Shown piece by piece: positions 34,524-34,820 of a DNA stretch of 34,820 bases; position 1 is the stretch's first letter, and every line of letters begins with the position of its first letter. The notes below the pieces were generated by a model. It had not been told where the DNA came from. It saw only the letters and a list, made by a program, of their open reading frames with translations, and did not search any database. This stretch comes from Luteibacter yeojuensis (GTDB lineage: Bacteria; Pseudomonadota; Gammaproteobacteria; Xanthomonadales; Rhodanobacteraceae): NCBI RefSeq assembly GCF_000964085.1, contig NZ_JZRB01000050.1:1-34820 (forward strand), given 5' to 3'. The position numbers and the translations under genes are program-made.

Positions 34524-34820
34524 ATGAACGAGCAATCGATCGGCAAGGTTCTCACACGCACCCTACTGGCCAGCGCGATCTTCGCCGCGGCGGTGGGCAT
34601 CACCGGCTGCAGCGGCCACGGTTCAACGCACTCGGGCGGCGGCTCGGGCGGCGTGGTCAATCCGGGCGGCGCGGGCGGTGGCAGCGATGCGGGCGGCGGG
34701 AGTTCCGGCGGCACCGGTGGCGGCGACGGGTCGGGCGGCAGCTCTGGCGGCGGCAGTGGCTCGGGCGGCGGCACCGGCAGCGGCGGAGGCACGGGCGGCG
34801 GTACCGGGGGTGGCACTGGC
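34524..34820 (+). CDS. Gly/Ser-rich predicted lipoprotein (3' end outside window)
   Basis: An open frame of 99 codons runs from ATG 34524 to the window edge without a stop. A strong GAGGAG site precedes the ATG. The product starts MNEQSIGKVLTRTLLASAIF and has a lipoprotein signal with lipobox ITGC (Cys29). After that it is almost entirely Gly, Ser and Thr ('GGGSGSGGGTGSGGGTGGGT'). Glycine-rich surface or collagen-like proteins with this kind of N-terminus are common in Xanthomonadales. It is a new transcription unit behind the chemotaxis terminator. The complete domain content cannot be seen here. Confidence 0.85.
   Translation, partial: MNEQSIGKVLTRTLLASAIFAAAVGITGCSGHGSTHSGGGSGGVVNPGGAGGGSDAGGGSSGGTGGGDGSGGSSGGGSGSGGGTGSGGGTGGGTGGGTG

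Noticed and set aside
34370-34816. Pro-rich minus-strand frame opposite the Gly/Ser-rich lipoprotein gene
   Set aside because: The repeats PPPVPP are simply the complement of GGx codons; the plus strand has an ATG with a strong ribosome site and a lipobox.

Overview
This is a high-GC chromosomal segment from a gammaproteobacterium. Gene content, codon bias, and the many 'TGTAGGAGCGCGC...' / 'TGTGGGAGCGCGC...' hairpin repeats at gene ends suggest the order Xanthomonadales, probably Rhodanobacteraceae (Luteibacter/Dyella/Rhodanobacter-like). That placement is inferred from style, not from a marker gene. No rRNA, tRNA or CRISPR array was recognised.

Left edge (1-1.2 kb): the 3' end of an ISL3-type transposase, then an unpaired PemK/MazF-type toxin on the minus strand. 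This looks like a small accessory patch. Next, 1.3-12.2 kb holds metabolic and envelope genes: a PAS-GGDEF diguanylate cyclase, a GH78 alpha-L-rhamnosidase lipoprotein convergent with it, serA, a divergent D-2-hydroxyglutarate dehydrogenase-like flavoprotein, prolyl iminopeptidase, and a large secreted nuclease carrying lamin-tail and Calx-beta-like modules. From 12.4 to 15.2 kb lie upp, a PsiF-repeat protein and a class-III aminotransferase, all on the minus strand.

From 15.4 to 20.0 kb there is a tight plus-strand operon: ABC-2 ATPase, ABC-2 permease, two tandem DesK-like histidine kinases and one NarL/DesR-like response regulator. Stop and start codons overlap at three of the junctions. 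From 20.1 to 23.7 kb lies a translationally coupled pair of exported proteins: a DUF3142-like lipoprotein and a 790-residue repeat-rich protein anchored to the membrane. queA follows.

From 24.75 to 34.2 kb is a complete chemotaxis operon: STAS, cheY, cheA, cheW, mcp, cheR, cheD, cheB, a sensor-less MCP-like protein, and STAS. It starts with a textbook sigma-28 (FliA) promoter and ends in a strong intrinsic terminator. CheA phosphorylates CheY and CheB, CheR/CheB/CheD modify the receptors, and the first MCP carries a CheR-type docking pentapeptide at its C-terminus. No cheZ is present. The window ends inside a Gly/Ser-rich lipoprotein gene.

Eight extragenic palindromic (REP-like) elements of two subtypes punctuate the window, mostly just after stop codons. 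One 66-bp copy sits in frame inside the rhamnosidase gene and is translated into 22 residues.
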